The notes beneath the pieces were generated by a model that worked only from the letters and a program-made list of their open reading frames with translations, had not been told where the DNA came from and searched no databases. From assembly GCF_041197575.1 (NCBI RefSeq), contig NZ_JBDKXB010000021.1:1-55513 (forward strand): 55,513 bases of DNA, given 5' to 3'. Source of the DNA: Thioalkalicoccus limnaeus. Lineage in GTDB: Bacteria; Pseudomonadota; Gammaproteobacteria; Chromatiales; Chromatiaceae. The first letter of the stretch is position 1. Each line of letters begins with the position of its first letter. The translations under genes and the position numbers were made by a program. Positions 1-9,757 of the stretch are shown in pieces.

Positions 1-247
1 ACGCGAGCGGGATCGCCACCAGGCCGGCCAGCCAACCGCCCAGCGTCGGCCCGAGACCGCCCCACAGCGAGGTGAGCCAGATCAGGAACGCAGCAAAGGG
101 GACGATCAGCCAATAGCGCAGCAGCACCTGGACCCGCGTCGGGCGCTCGGTTGGCACCGCCAGGCGCGGCTCGATGAGGCCGACGATCAACCAGGGCAGG
201 CAGGAGACGAAGAGCCCTAACGCGAAACCTTGAAGGAAGCCGAACAT
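1..247 (-). CDS. Membrane protein, C-terminus beyond window edge
   Basis: An open frame on the minus strand starts with ATG at 247 and is still open at the window edge, giving at least 82 residues. The visible part is very hydrophobic, with three likely membrane segments: residues 1-25 (start MFGFLQGFALGLFVS), about 43-60 (around LLRYWLIVPFAAFLIW), and about 65-82 rich in Gly and Leu. It follows trpE on the same strand after 96 bases and may be co-transcribed with it. I do not recognise the family; the call rests on hydrophobicity and the open frame only. Confidence 0.6.
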   Translation of the reverse strand, partial: MFGFLQGFALGLFVSCLPWLIVGLIEPRLAVPTERPTRVQVLLRYWLIVPFAAFLIWLTSLWGGLGPTLGGWLAGLVAIPLA

Positions 248-343
248 GGGTCTGGCAATGTGGCCTCGGTGACATCCGGCAATCGGCCGGATTCTATCGG
301 CTCGCGGCGCGCGCGGCGAGACGGGGATTACGGGCGATCATGG

Positions 344-1822
<1,479 letters not shown>

Positions 1823-1867
1823 CGAGTGCTCCAAGCAGCGGGCCGGCTGTCGGTGACGGCGGCTTAA

Positions 1868-2572
1868 CTATCTTCTATCGGCGGTTGCACTTGTCTCGAC
1901 CAGCCAATCCTCGAGCTCGGCGAGCGAATCGATCACGCCATCGGGCTTGGCCTCTCGGATGTCACGGCCATGGTTGTACCCGTAACTGACGCAGATGATC
2001 GTGAAGCCGGCCGCTCGCGCGGCCGTCACATCGCTGATCGAATCGCCGATCATCAGCGCCTGGTGGGGATCTGCGCCGAAATAGTCGGCGGCATGCCGCA
2101 GCGGCAGCGGATGGGGCTTCTTGTGCGGCAGCGAATCCCCGCTGACGACGAGCGAGAAATAGCGGCGGATCCCGAGGTCGGCGAGCAGCGGTTCGGTGAA
2201 TTGCGCGGCCTTGTTCGTGACGCAGCCGAGCGGATAGCCCGCGCCCTTGAGGAAGTCGAGCCCTTCGCGCACGCCCGGGTAGAGCCGCGAGCGGTTCGAC
2301 GTATTGGCGCGGTAGAGCTCCAAGAAGAGCGGATAGGCCCGCTCGTAATCGGCCTCCGGTGGCTCGCCGTCCAACTGGCCGACGAGCGCTCGGCGCACCA
2401 GCCGTTCGACGCCGTTCCCGACCCAGTTGCGCACCGCGGCCTCGCCGTGCCGCGGTCGGCCGAGCTCATCCATCATCGCGTCGACGCAAAAGGCCAGATC
2501 GGGAACGCTGTCGATCAGGGTCCCGTCGAGGTCGATCAGGACCATCTTCGGGTGAAGGCGGGATCGGCTCAC
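1868..2572 (-). CDS. gph: Phosphoglycolate phosphatase (HAD family)
   Basis: Gph hydrolyses 2-phosphoglycolate to glycolate, clearing a by-product of Rubisco oxygenation or DNA repair. HAD motifs are present in order: LIDLDGTLIDS with nucleophile Asp14 and Asp16, the Thr of CVTNKAAQF, Lys in PHKKPHP, and MIGDSISDV. The likely start is the GTG at 2572, whose GTGA overlaps the rpe stop by four bases and suggests translational coupling; an in-frame ATG at 2545 is the alternative and would leave a short gap. Neither has a clear ribosome-binding site. The product is 234 residues with the GTG start, a usual length. trpE follows after 45 bases. Confidence 0.9.
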   Translation of the reverse strand: MSRSRLHPKMVLIDLDGTLIDSVPDLAFCVDAMMDELGRPRHGEAAVRNWVGNGVERLVRRALVGQLDGEPPEADYERAYPLFLELYRANTSNRSRLYPGVREGLDFLKGAGYPLGCVTNKAAQFTEPLLADLGIRRYFSLVVSGDSLPHKKPHPLPLRHAADYFGADPHQALMIGDSISDVTAARAAGFTIICVSYGYNHGRDIREAKPDGVIDSLAELEDWLVETSATADRR

Positions 2573-3261
2573 CGGTTGACACCGGCCAGCGCGGCACGCA
2601 TCTGCTTGATGATCGTATCGTAGCGGTTCGGATCCTCGGCCCGGCGGTGCCCGAAGATCCCCGACCCGGAAACGAAGGTGTCGGCTCCGGCGGCCTTGAT
2701 CTCGGCGATGTTGTCGACCTTGACGCCGCCATCGATCTCGAGGCGGATCTCGCGGCCCGATGCGTCGATCATCTGCCGCACTTGACGCAGCTTGTCGAGC
2801 GCCGATGGAATGAAGCTTTGTCCACCGAAGCCGGGGTTGACCGACATCAGGAGGATCATGTCCAGTTTGTCGATTACGTACTCGAGATAGGTCAGGGGGG
2901 TGGCTGGATTGAAAACCAGCCCGCCACGACAGCCCTCGTTGCGGATCAGTTGCAGCGTGCGGTCGATATGCTCGCTGGCCTCCGGGTGGAAGGTGATGTA
3001 GGTGGCGCCGGCGGCGGCGAAATCCGCGACGATGCGGTCGACCGGCTTGACCATCAGGTGCACGTCGATCGGTGCCGTGACACCGTGCTTGCGCAGCGCC
3101 TCGCACACCAGCGGCCCGATCGTAAGGTTCGGAACATAGTGATTGTCCATGACATCGAAGTGGACGATGTCGGCACCGGCCGCGAGCACATTGTCCACCT
3201 CCTCGCCAAGGCGGGCGAAGTCGGCGGACAGGATCGAAGGGGCGATGAGGTCTTGAGCCAT
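2569..3261 (-). CDS. rpe: Ribulose-phosphate 3-epimerase
   Basis: Rpe interconverts ribulose 5-phosphate and xylulose 5-phosphate in the pentose phosphate pathway and Calvin cycle. The 230-residue TIM-barrel protein begins IAPSILSADFARLG and keeps the metal and catalytic signatures HFDVMD, DVHLMV, SVNPGFGGQ and LEIDGGV. The ATG at 3261 is preceded by GGAGAGA at good spacing. It is the first gene of rpe-gph-trpE and is divergent from the aldo-keto reductase gene at 3445; its promoter should lie in 3262-3444, where I saw no convincing -35/-10 pair. Confidence 0.96.
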   Translation of the reverse strand: MAQDLIAPSILSADFARLGEEVDNVLAAGADIVHFDVMDNHYVPNLTIGPLVCEALRKHGVTAPIDVHLMVKPVDRIVADFAAAGATYITFHPEASEHIDRTLQLIRNEGCRGGLVFNPATPLTYLEYVIDKLDMILLMSVNPGFGGQSFIPSALDKLRQVRQMIDASGREIRLEIDGGVKVDNIAEIKAAGADTFVSGSGIFGHRRAEDPNRYDTIIKQMRAALAGVNR

Positions 3262-3444
3262 GGGGTCTCTCCGGAGGTGACAGCGGCCCTCTGGCCGGAT
3301 CAGTCCCTGGGTAGCAGTACCAAAAGATGAGCGGCCAATGTAACCGAATCGTTGGAGATTTTCACGCGCGCACGCGGGCGGTCAGCGTGGCCACCACCGG
3401 CCGGCCGAGGACCATCCAACGCGCCGATAGGCGGAGGGGGAAAC

Positions 3445-4485
3445 ATGCAACGCAGACGACTCGGAACCACCGATCTCGAAGTCAGCGTCCTGTGTCTCGG
3501 GACCATGACCTTTGGCGAGCAGAACAGCGAAGCCGAGGCACATCGGCAGCTGGACGCGGCGGTCGCGGCCGGCATCGATTTCATCGACACCGCCGAGATC
3601 TACCCGGTCCCGCCCCGCGCCGAGACCCAGGGCCTGACCGAATCCTTCATCGGCACCTGGCTCGCGCGACGCGGTCGGCGTGATGACCTGATTCTGGCGA
3701 GCAAGGTTGCCGGCCCCGGGGACTGGCTGCCCTACCTGCGCGGCGGTCGCAACCGGCTCGATCGGGCCAACATCGAGGCGGCGCTGAACGAGAGCCTCGA
3801 GCGTCTACGCACCGATTACCTGGATCTGTACCAACTGCACTGGCCTGATCGGCAGACCAATTTCTTCGGTCGGCTCGGCTATCGGCCGCCCGGCCATGAC
3901 GACAGTGTGCCTTTGCTCGAGACGCTCGAGGTCTTGCGCGATCTGGTCGCCAGTGGCAAGGTGCGCCATGTCGGCGTGTCGAACGAGACCCCGTGGGGGC
4001 TGATGAGCGCATTGCAGCTGGCACGGACGCACGGCTTGCCTCGCCCGGTGAGCATCCAGAACCCCTATAGCCTGCTCAATCGGACGTTCGAGATCGGGCT
4101 TGCCGAGATCGCCATGCGCGAGCGATGCGGCCTGCTGGCCTATTCGCCGCTCGGCTTCGGAACCCTGACCGGCAAATACCTCGGCGGGGCGCGGCCAGCC
4201 ACGGGCCGCCTGACCCGCTTCGAGCGCTTCAGCCGTTATTCGAACGGCGAGGCCGAGCGAGCGACCGCCGACTATGTCGAGCTGGCGCGGCGCCACGGTG
4301 TGAGGCCTGCGCAAATGGCGCTGGCCTATGTCACGAGCCGACCCTTCGTCACGGCCACGATCATCGGCGCGACAAATCTGGAGCAACTGAACGAAAATAT
4401 CGCGAGCCACGACCTGACCTTGTCGGAAGACTTGGAGCGGGAGATCGACGCGATCCACACCCGGCAGCCGAACCCGGCGCCATGA
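3445..4485 (+). CDS. tas: Tas-like NADP-dependent aldo-keto reductase
   Basis: Aldo-keto reductase of 346 residues, the same length as E. coli Tas. It shows the barrel start RRLGTTDLEVSVLCLGTMTFG and the catalytic tetrad: Asp in FIDTAEIY, Tyr in the same motif, Lys in ASKVAGPG and His in YQLHWPD. The cofactor-binding end has IIGATNLEQLNENI. The ATG at 3445 follows GGAGGGGG; the frame is open further upstream, but no better start is seen. The physiological substrate is unknown, and Tas in E. coli was found only as a suppressor of tyrosine auxotrophy. The cyclophilin gene follows after 58 bases. Confidence 0.85.
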   Translation: MQRRRLGTTDLEVSVLCLGTMTFGEQNSEAEAHRQLDAAVAAGIDFIDTAEIYPVPPRAETQGLTESFIGTWLARRGRRDDLILASKVAGPGDWLPYLRGGRNRLDRANIEAALNESLERLRTDYLDLYQLHWPDRQTNFFGRLGYRPPGHDDSVPLLETLEVLRDLVASGKVRHVGVSNETPWGLMSALQLARTHGLPRPVSIQNPYSLLNRTFEIGLAEIAMRERCGLLAYSPLGFGTLTGKYLGGARPATGRLTRFERFSRYSNGEAERATADYVELARRHGVRPAQMALAYVTSRPFVTATIIGATNLEQLNENIASHDLTLSEDLEREIDAIHTRQPNPAP

Positions 4486-4543
4486 CCGAGTCGAGCCTCG
4501 GCCGACTTCTCTCAAACCCCATCAATGCCTGGAGAACCGATCG

Positions 4544-5122
4544 ATGATTAGGCGCGTTTCCGTTGTGGCCTGTGTCCTGTTTTTCGCGATGGCCGCGCAG
4601 GCCGAAACACCCAATCCGAGGGTCGCCCTCGACATCAGTATCGGCGGGGAGCCGGCCGGGACCCTGGTCCTCGAACTGCGCGCGGATGTGGTGCCTCGCA
4701 CCGCGGAGAACTTTCGCGCACTGTGCACGGGCGAGGCCGGCGTTGGACAATCCGGCAAGCCCTTGGCCTACGCCGGGACACCTTTTCACCGGATCATTCC
4801 CGGGTTCATGGTGCAAGGCGGGGATTTCACGCGGCATAACGGGACCGGAGGCGAGTCGATCTATGGCCCCCGATTCCCGGATGAGAATTTCGAGCTGAAG
4901 CATACCGGCTTTGGCATTCTATCGATGGCGAACGCCGGGCCTGACACCAACAGCTCTCAATTCTTCATCACAACGGCGAAAACCTCCTGGTTGGATGGGC
5001 GCCATGTCGTCTTCGGTGAACTGGTCGAGGGCCACGATGTGTTGCGGGAGATGGACAAACAGGGCAGTCGCAGCGGCCAGACGCGAACGGCCGTCGTGCT
5101 GGAGTCGTGTCAAGAGCTGTGA
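4544..5122 (+). CDS. Exported cyclophilin-type peptidyl-prolyl isomerase
   Basis: Cyclophilin that isomerises prolyl peptide bonds. Residues 1-20 form a signal peptide (basic MIRR, hydrophobic core, AQA cleavage site), so the enzyme is likely periplasmic. The core has FHRIIPGFMVQGGDF with the catalytic Arg, then TNSSQFFIT and TSWLDGRHVVFG with the Trp used in cyclosporin binding. It also carries the TGEAG and HNGTGGESIYG segments typical of the longer eukaryotic cyclophilin A type and absent from E. coli PpiA/PpiB. The ATG at 4544 has GGAGA upstream. The product is 192 residues. Confidence 0.92.
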   Translation: MIRRVSVVACVLFFAMAAQAETPNPRVALDISIGGEPAGTLVLELRADVVPRTAENFRALCTGEAGVGQSGKPLAYAGTPFHRIIPGFMVQGGDFTRHNGTGGESIYGPRFPDENFELKHTGFGILSMANAGPDTNSSQFFITTAKTSWLDGRHVVFGELVEGHDVLREMDKQGSRSGQTRTAVVLESCQEL

Positions 5123-5170
5123 GGCAAGGTCCGGTGTCTAGGGTTGTCAGGGTCGCGCCGCCGGTTGTGC

Positions 5171-5199
5171 TGGTTGCACGACCCTCGCTTCCCTATACT
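5171..5199 (+). promoter_or_regulatory. Tentative promoter of glnB
   Basis: TATACT at 5194-5199 is a good -10 hexamer about 70 bases before glnB. The only good -35 match, TTGCAC at 5174-5179, is 14 bases away, too close for a normal sigma-70 promoter, and the hexamer at the ideal distance (TGGTTG) is poor. A sigma-54 reading of the same stretch (TTGCACG, then TCGCT) is also imperfect. Transcription start mapping would decide. Confidence 0.25.
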
Positions 5200-5267
5200 G
5201 GGAAACCGAGCGGGGGAGGGTGCTGGGCACCCCCTTTTGGTACCCGATGCGAGCGATGGAGATTTCC

Positions 5268-5606
5268 ATGAAGAAGGTTGAAGCGATCATCAAGCCATTC
5301 AAACTCGACGACGTGCGAGAGGCCTTGTCGGCGGCTGGGATCACCGGGATGACCGCGATCGAAGTCAAGGGTTTCGGCCGTCAGAAGGGCCACACGGAGC
5401 TCTATCGCGGCGCCGAGTATGTCGTGGATTTCCTGCCGAAGGTCAAGATCGAGCTGGTGCTCGCCGATGACCAGATCGATGCCTGTCTCGAGGCGATCAC
5501 GAATGCTGCGCGGACCGGCAAGATCGGCGATGGGAAGATCTTCATCAGTGATGTCGAGCGCGTGGTGCGGATCCGCACCGGCGAGGAAAACGAGGCGGCT
5601 GTCTGA
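5268..5606 (+). CDS. glnB: Nitrogen regulatory protein PII
   Basis: PII is the trimeric sensor of 2-oxoglutarate, ATP/ADP and, through uridylylation, glutamine; it controls GlnE, NtrB and other targets. The 112-residue protein starts MKKVEAIIKPFKLDDVREAL and has the T-loop ELYRGAEY with the uridylylation site Tyr51, the B-loop TGKIGDGKIF and the C-terminal RIRTGEENEAAV. MKK at the N-terminus, GITGMT and VDFLPKVKIE match GlnB better than GlnK, and no amtB gene is adjacent. I chose the ATG at 5268 with GGAGA upstream; longer frames add residues foreign to the family. Confidence 0.95.
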   Translation: MKKVEAIIKPFKLDDVREALSAAGITGMTAIEVKGFGRQKGHTELYRGAEYVVDFLPKVKIELVLADDQIDACLEAITNAARTGKIGDGKIFISDVERVVRIRTGEENEAAV

Positions 5607-5633
5607 CTGGCTAGCCCTCCGGCTGCGTCGGTC

Positions 5634-5665
5634 GAGCCCGGATCCCGATCCGGCGATCCGGGCTC
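5634..5665. terminator. Perfect 11-bp hairpin between glnB and bamD
   Basis: GAGCCCGGATC (5634-5644) pairs perfectly with GATCCGGGCTC (5655-5665) around a 10-base loop. It sits between the convergent glnB and bamD genes. There is no U-tract on either side, so it may be a bidirectional hairpin or 3'-end stabiliser rather than a classical intrinsic terminator. Confidence 0.5.
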
Positions 5666-5782
5666 GCTTGGCCGTGGGGATGGTCCTCGAACCCGCACCC
5701 GGCGGAGCAGTTTGTCGAGTGGACACGGATTAGTCGCCGACGAATCCTTCCCGCGGTGGAGCGGCTTGTTCGGGCAGTCACC

Positions 5783-6610
5783 TTAGTTTTCGTCGAGTCT
5801 GAGATAGTCCCAGACGCGCTGCGTGAGGCCGATCTGGTCGGGTGGCGGCGTGTCCTCGATGAAGCGGCCGGCTTCGCGATTCAGCGTCAGGACCCGTTCG
5901 GCCGTTGCGGCGAGTTCCTGTTCGCCGAGGGCCTTGTACGCCGCAACGAGGATCTCCAACGCCTCCTCGACCGCGCTCGTGCGCTGAAATCGTTCGATCA
6001 CGTGATTTGCACGGCCTGCGGCCGCGATGTAGGCGCCCCGCCTCATATAGTATCGGGCGACATGGATCTCGTTCTTCGCCAAGTTGTTGCGCAGGTAGAG
6101 CATCCGTTGGCGGGCATCCTCGGCATAGCGGCTGTCGGGGAAGCGCTGCACGAGCACCGAGAAGTCGTTGAAGGCATCGAGCGCGGAACCGGGATCACGT
6201 TGAGATGGGTCGGTCGGGATGAAACGGTCGAGAAACCCGACGCTGCGGTTGTAGTTGACGATCCCCTTCAAATAATAGGCGTAGTCCACGAACGGGTTCT
6301 GTGGGTGCTGTTTGATGAAACGGTCGGCGGCCACGATCGCGGCCTCGGGCTCATCGTTCTTATAGTGGGCGTAGGCGATGTCGAGTTGGGCCTGCATCGC
6401 GTAGCGGCCGAAGGGATAACGGGTCTCCAGCTTCTCGTAATATTCGATGGCGCGTTGGTAGTTACCCGACCGCATCTCCCTGGCCCCGGCGTTGTAGAGT
6501 TGCGTGACGTCCCAGCCCTCCGTTTCGTCGGCTTGACGGTTCAACCAGGCGCACCCGGCCAGGGATAGAATCAGCAGGGCGCTGACGATGATTGAGAAGA
6601 TTCTGACCAT
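5783..6610 (-). CDS. bamD: Outer membrane assembly lipoprotein BamD
   Basis: BamD is the essential TPR lipoprotein of the BAM complex that inserts beta-barrel proteins into the outer membrane. The 275-residue product has a lipoprotein signal ending in the lipobox LAGC, then TPR repeats beginning LYNAGAREMRSGNYQRAIEYY and the family features ETRYPFGRYA and FVDYAYYLKG. I chose the ATG at 6610; the frame continues upstream but that part lacks a signal sequence. The ribosome-binding site is weak. It is divergent from rluD, as in many gammaproteobacteria. A possible -10 (TATACT on the minus strand, 6641-6646) lacks a good -35. Confidence 0.93.
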   Translation of the reverse strand: MVRIFSIIVSALLILSLAGCAWLNRQADETEGWDVTQLYNAGAREMRSGNYQRAIEYYEKLETRYPFGRYAMQAQLDIAYAHYKNDEPEAAIVAADRFIKQHPQNPFVDYAYYLKGIVNYNRSVGFLDRFIPTDPSQRDPGSALDAFNDFSVLVQRFPDSRYAEDARQRMLYLRNNLAKNEIHVARYYMRRGAYIAAAGRANHVIERFQRTSAVEEALEILVAAYKALGEQELAATAERVLTLNREAGRFIEDTPPPDQIGLTQRVWDYLRLDEN

Positions 6611-6708
6611 GCTACATTCAGCTCGCGGAGACACCTTGGCAGTATACAGCAAGGCCTTGCCGGTGCGATCGGGTCGCGGCTGGGTCGCCATCGCTGCGAG
6701 TCCGATCG

Positions 6709-7701
6709 GTGGCTGAGGTCGGCCCAGCGCCGCGTGAGTTGCGAGTCGGTATCGCGCAAGCGGGTCGGCGGCTCGATCAGGTGCTCGCCGAGGCCTTGCC
6801 CGAGTTCTCGCGCAGCCGCATTCAGCGTTGGATCGAGGCGGGCCAGGTTCAGGTCGAGGGCCGCGTTCGGCGGTGTCGTGATCGGGTCCAGGTCGGTGAA
6901 CGGATCCTGTGCGTGCCGACGAGTGACCCGGTCGGTGATGATCGGGCCGAGGCGATCCCGCTGACGGTGGTCTTCGAGGATTCGGACCTCCTCGTCGTCG
7001 ACAAGCCCGCCGATCTGGTCGTGCACCCCGCTGCCGGGAACCCTGATGGGACTCTGCTGAACGCCTTGCTGCACCACTGCCCGGCGTTGCGCCACCTGCC
7101 CCGCTCGGGACTCGTCCATCGGTTGGACAAGGACACCACCGGGTTGCTGGTCGTGGCCAAGACCCTCGCGGCGCACACGGCGCTGGTGCGCCAGTTGCAG
7201 GAGCGCTCGATGCATCGTGAATACCGGGCGTTGGTCAACGGTACGATGCGTGCCGGCGGGCGGATCGAGGCCCCGATCGGCCGCCATCCGGTCCAGCGCA
7301 AGAGGATGGCTGTCGTATCCAGCGGGCGCCCAGCGGTGACCCATTATCGGATCCTCGAGCGTTTTTCCGCCCAAACGCTGATCGGTGTCCGGCTCGAGAC
7401 CGGGCGGACCCACCAGATCCGTGTGCATCTCGCCCATGTGCGCCACCCGCTCGTCGGCGATCCAGTCTACGGGGGACGTCCGCGACGGCCGAAGGGCGCG
7501 TCGTCGACCCTGATCGCTGCGTTGCAGGGGTTTCCGCGTCAAGCGCTGCACGCGGTGGCCCTTGGCCTGACGCATCCACGCGATCGAACCTCGTTGCATT
7601 TCGAGGTCCCTCTCGCCGCTGATTTGGCGGCCTTGATCGATACGCTGCGCAAGGAGCAGAACCTCGATGTGGATCGAACCGGATTGGCCGGCGCCGGCTA
7701 A
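6709..7701 (+). CDS. rluD: 23S rRNA pseudouridine synthase RluD
   Basis: RluD makes pseudouridines 1911, 1915 and 1917 in helix 69 of 23S rRNA. The protein has an N-terminal S4 RNA-binding domain (RRLDQVLAEALPEFSRS) and the RsuA/RluA catalytic core with SGLVHRLDKDTTGLLV, where Asp140 is the catalytic aspartate (E. coli RluD Asp139), and TGRTHQIRVHLAHVRHPLVG. Length is 330 residues, usual for RluD. It starts with GTG at 6709. Its last 35 bases overlap pgeF, a gene pair conserved in gammaproteobacteria. Confidence 0.95.
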   Translation: MAEVGPAPRELRVGIAQAGRRLDQVLAEALPEFSRSRIQRWIEAGQVQVEGRVRRCRDRVQVGERILCVPTSDPVGDDRAEAIPLTVVFEDSDLLVVDKPADLVVHPAAGNPDGTLLNALLHHCPALRHLPRSGLVHRLDKDTTGLLVVAKTLAAHTALVRQLQERSMHREYRALVNGTMRAGGRIEAPIGRHPVQRKRMAVVSSGRPAVTHYRILERFSAQTLIGVRLETGRTHQIRVHLAHVRHPLVGDPVYGGRPRRPKGASSTLIAALQGFPRQALHAVALGLTHPRDRTSLHFEVPLAADLAALIDTLRKEQNLDVDRTGLAGAG

Positions 7702-8425
7702 TGTCCGAGCCCTGTGCACGACCCGGCACGGCGGGGTCAGCACCGAGCCGTTCGCGTCGTTGAACCTCGCCGATCATGTCGGCGACGATCCCGATGCCGT
7801 CGCCCGCAATCGCGCGATCCTGCGCGAACGGACAGCGATCCCCGCCGATCCGATCTGGTTGCGGCAGGTCCATGGCACCCGGGTGACCGATGCGGCGAAA
7901 AACGGCGCCGACCGGGAGGCCGACGCGGCCTTCACCGACAGCGCTGGGATCGTCTGTGCGGTGCTGACCGCGGATTGCCTGCCGCTGTTGCTGTGCGACC
8001 GCAGTGGTCTCCGAATCGCCGCCGTGCATGCTGGTTGGCGGGGCCTCGCTGCGGGTGTCATCGAGGCGGCTATCGACCGGTTTCCGGTAGACCCTGGAGG
8101 ACTTTTGGCCTGGATGGGTCCCGCCATCGGGCCGCGCGCCTTCGTGGTCGGGGGTGAGGTGCGCGAGCGATTCCTGCACCAGGACCCGGCGGCGGCGGCG
8201 GCCTTCGAGCCGGCCCAGGCGGACCGTTGGCATGCCGATCTCTACGCGCTGGCCCGACGGCGCCTCGCGCTGCGCGGTGTCCGAGCCGTCTGGGGCGGCC
8301 GTTTGTGTACCCATGCCGATCCGGGTCGTTTTTTCTCCTATCGCCGCGATGGTCGGTGCGGGCGGATCGCCACGCTGATCTGGTTGACCGGTGGTGACCG
8401 GGCACGCGAACCTGTCGGACCCTAG
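7667..8425 (+). CDS. pgeF: Peptidoglycan editing factor / purine nucleoside phosphorylase-like protein
   Basis: YfiH/PgeF (multicopper-polyphenol-oxidase domain) family. E. coli PgeF removes L-Ser misincorporated into peptidoglycan stems, and homologues have purine nucleoside phosphorylase or adenosine deaminase activity. The metal-site signature is present: QVHGT (His), LTADCLPLLL (Cys) and AVHAGWRGL (His), plus MGPAIG and FFSYRRDGRCGR near the C-terminus. The 252-residue product has normal length. Its start lies inside the 3' end of rluD, implying coupling. Confidence 0.92.
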   Translation: MWIEPDWPAPANVRALCTTRHGGVSTEPFASLNLADHVGDDPDAVARNRAILRERTAIPADPIWLRQVHGTRVTDAAKNGADREADAAFTDSAGIVCAVLTADCLPLLLCDRSGLRIAAVHAGWRGLAAGVIEAAIDRFPVDPGGLLAWMGPAIGPRAFVVGGEVRERFLHQDPAAAAAFEPAQADRWHADLYALARRRLALRGVRAVWGGRLCTHADPGRFFSYRRDGRCGRIATLIWLTGGDRAREPVGP

Positions 8426-8535
8426 GCCCGGTCGGTCGTATCGCGTGATGCCGTGCTTGACGCCCGGACGCCCTTCGGGTAAACCCTTAAAAGCGACTGA
8501 GGATACTGGGCGATCGAGCTTTGTCGAGGTGCGTC

Positions 8536-9057
8536 TTGTCTGATTGGAACATGCTGACCTTGGTCGGCGAGGACCGGCCGGGGATCGTCGCGGCCGTGAC
8601 CCGCGCACTCTTCGATGCCGGCTGTCATCTCGGCGAGGCATCGATGATTCGGCTCGGGGGAAATTTCACCATCATGCTGATGGTGCGTGACGCACGACCC
8701 GCGATCGGCCTCGAGGAGGCCTTGGCGCCGGTGGCGGCCGATCTCGGCTTGCGCTGTCACATCGATCCCGTGTCCGGGGGGCCGCACCGCCATCTGGTGC
8801 CGAATATTCAGGTTCGGGTCGTTGGTGCCGATCGCGCGGGGATCGTTGCCGAGGTAACCGAAGCCCTTGCGGCGACCGGCTTCAATATCCTCGAATTGGA
8901 GTCGGATGTGTGCGGTGATCCGGATCAGCCCGTCTACATCATGCATATTCAAGGTTGTTCGACCGAGCCCATCGAGGACTTGACCGAAGCGCTAGCTGGG
9001 CTTCGACAACGCGGCATCTCGGTCGAGATCTCGCCGGTCGAGACCTTGATCGGCTGA
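8536..9057 (+). CDS. gcvR: GcvR-like regulator with two ACT domains
   Basis: The product is two tandem ACT domains: residues about 4-85 (WNMLTLVGEDRPGIVAAVTRAL) and about 95-170 (QVRVVGADRAGIVAEVTEAL). E. coli GcvR has this layout and binds glycine and the activator GcvA to repress the glycine cleavage operon; that role is inferred here because no gcv gene is nearby. I chose a TTG start at 8536 because GAGGT lies five bases upstream; an ATG at 8551 is possible. The def gene begins five bases after the stop. Confidence 0.82.
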   Translation: MSDWNMLTLVGEDRPGIVAAVTRALFDAGCHLGEASMIRLGGNFTIMLMVRDARPAIGLEEALAPVAADLGLRCHIDPVSGGPHRHLVPNIQVRVVGADRAGIVAEVTEALAATGFNILELESDVCGDPDQPVYIMHIQGCSTEPIEDLTEALAGLRQRGISVEISPVETLIG

Positions 9058-9062
9058 AGCCG

Positions 9063-9596
9063 ATGGCCGTTCAGCCGATCCTGCGCCTGCCCGACGAGCG
9101 CCTGAAGCAGATTTCGGAGCCCGTTGCCGCCTTCGACAGCGAGTTGCGGTCGCGGGTTGCTGGTCTCGAGGAGACCCGTTTGGCCGGTCCCGCCGCCGTC
9201 GGCATCGCGGCCCCGCAGACCGGCTGGTTTCAGCGCGTCGTGATCCTCGATGTGTCGTCGAAGAAGGGGATCGCGCACCATGGCCATCTGGTTCTGGTGA
9301 ATCCCGAGATCGTACATTGGGAGGGCTACGAAATCGGGCGCGAGGGTTGTCTTTCGGTGCCCGATTACACCGGCAACGTGATCCGCGCGACGCGCATCCG
9401 CCTCCTGGCCCAGGATCTGGATGGCGAACCGCGAGAGCTGGAGATGGAGGGGTTCGAGGCACGCGCCGCGCAGCACGAGATCGACCACCTCGATGGCCTG
9501 TTGTTCGTCGACCGGGTCGTCAGTCGTCGGACCGACCTCTTCCGGCGAAAAGTGTATCGGGCCGGAGGTGCGGGCGATGATCGACAGCCGACCTGA
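9063..9596 (+). CDS. def: Peptide deformylase
   Basis: Removes the N-formyl group from nascent proteins. Three motifs are clear: VGIAAPQTG (motif 1, shorter than the usual GxGLAAxQ), REGCLSVP (motif 2, metal ligand Cys96) and QHEIDHLDG (motif 3, ligands His138 and His142 with catalytic Glu139). Length is 177 residues. No fmt gene follows, unlike the classical def-fmt pair, so this may be a second deformylase copy. It starts five bases after gcvR, which fits translational coupling. Confidence 0.92.
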   Translation: MAVQPILRLPDERLKQISEPVAAFDSELRSRVAGLEETRLAGPAAVGIAAPQTGWFQRVVILDVSSKKGIAHHGHLVLVNPEIVHWEGYEIGREGCLSVPDYTGNVIRATRIRLLAQDLDGEPRELEMEGFEARAAQHEIDHLDGLLFVDRVVSRRTDLFRRKVYRAGGAGDDRQPT

Positions 9597-9757
9597 TTCG
9601 CCGGTTCAGCGAGCGCTGTTTCATGGCAAGCTACCGAGGAGGTCGGGACCGATGCCGGTTCGGCCACGGCCAGTCCATTTTCGCTGTTCCGACCCCATCT
9701 CTGCCAGAGTCTAGCTTGAGTCGGCCGATCGGCCGCAACGAACGCGAGTACCCCGTC

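Noticed and set aside
5174..5190. Sigma-54 promoter before glnB
   Set aside because: The -24 GG and -12 GC pair is imperfect (TTGCACG, TCGCT).
9421..9714. Open frame across the def-prc gap
   Set aside because: Starts inside def in another frame and has no conserved features.
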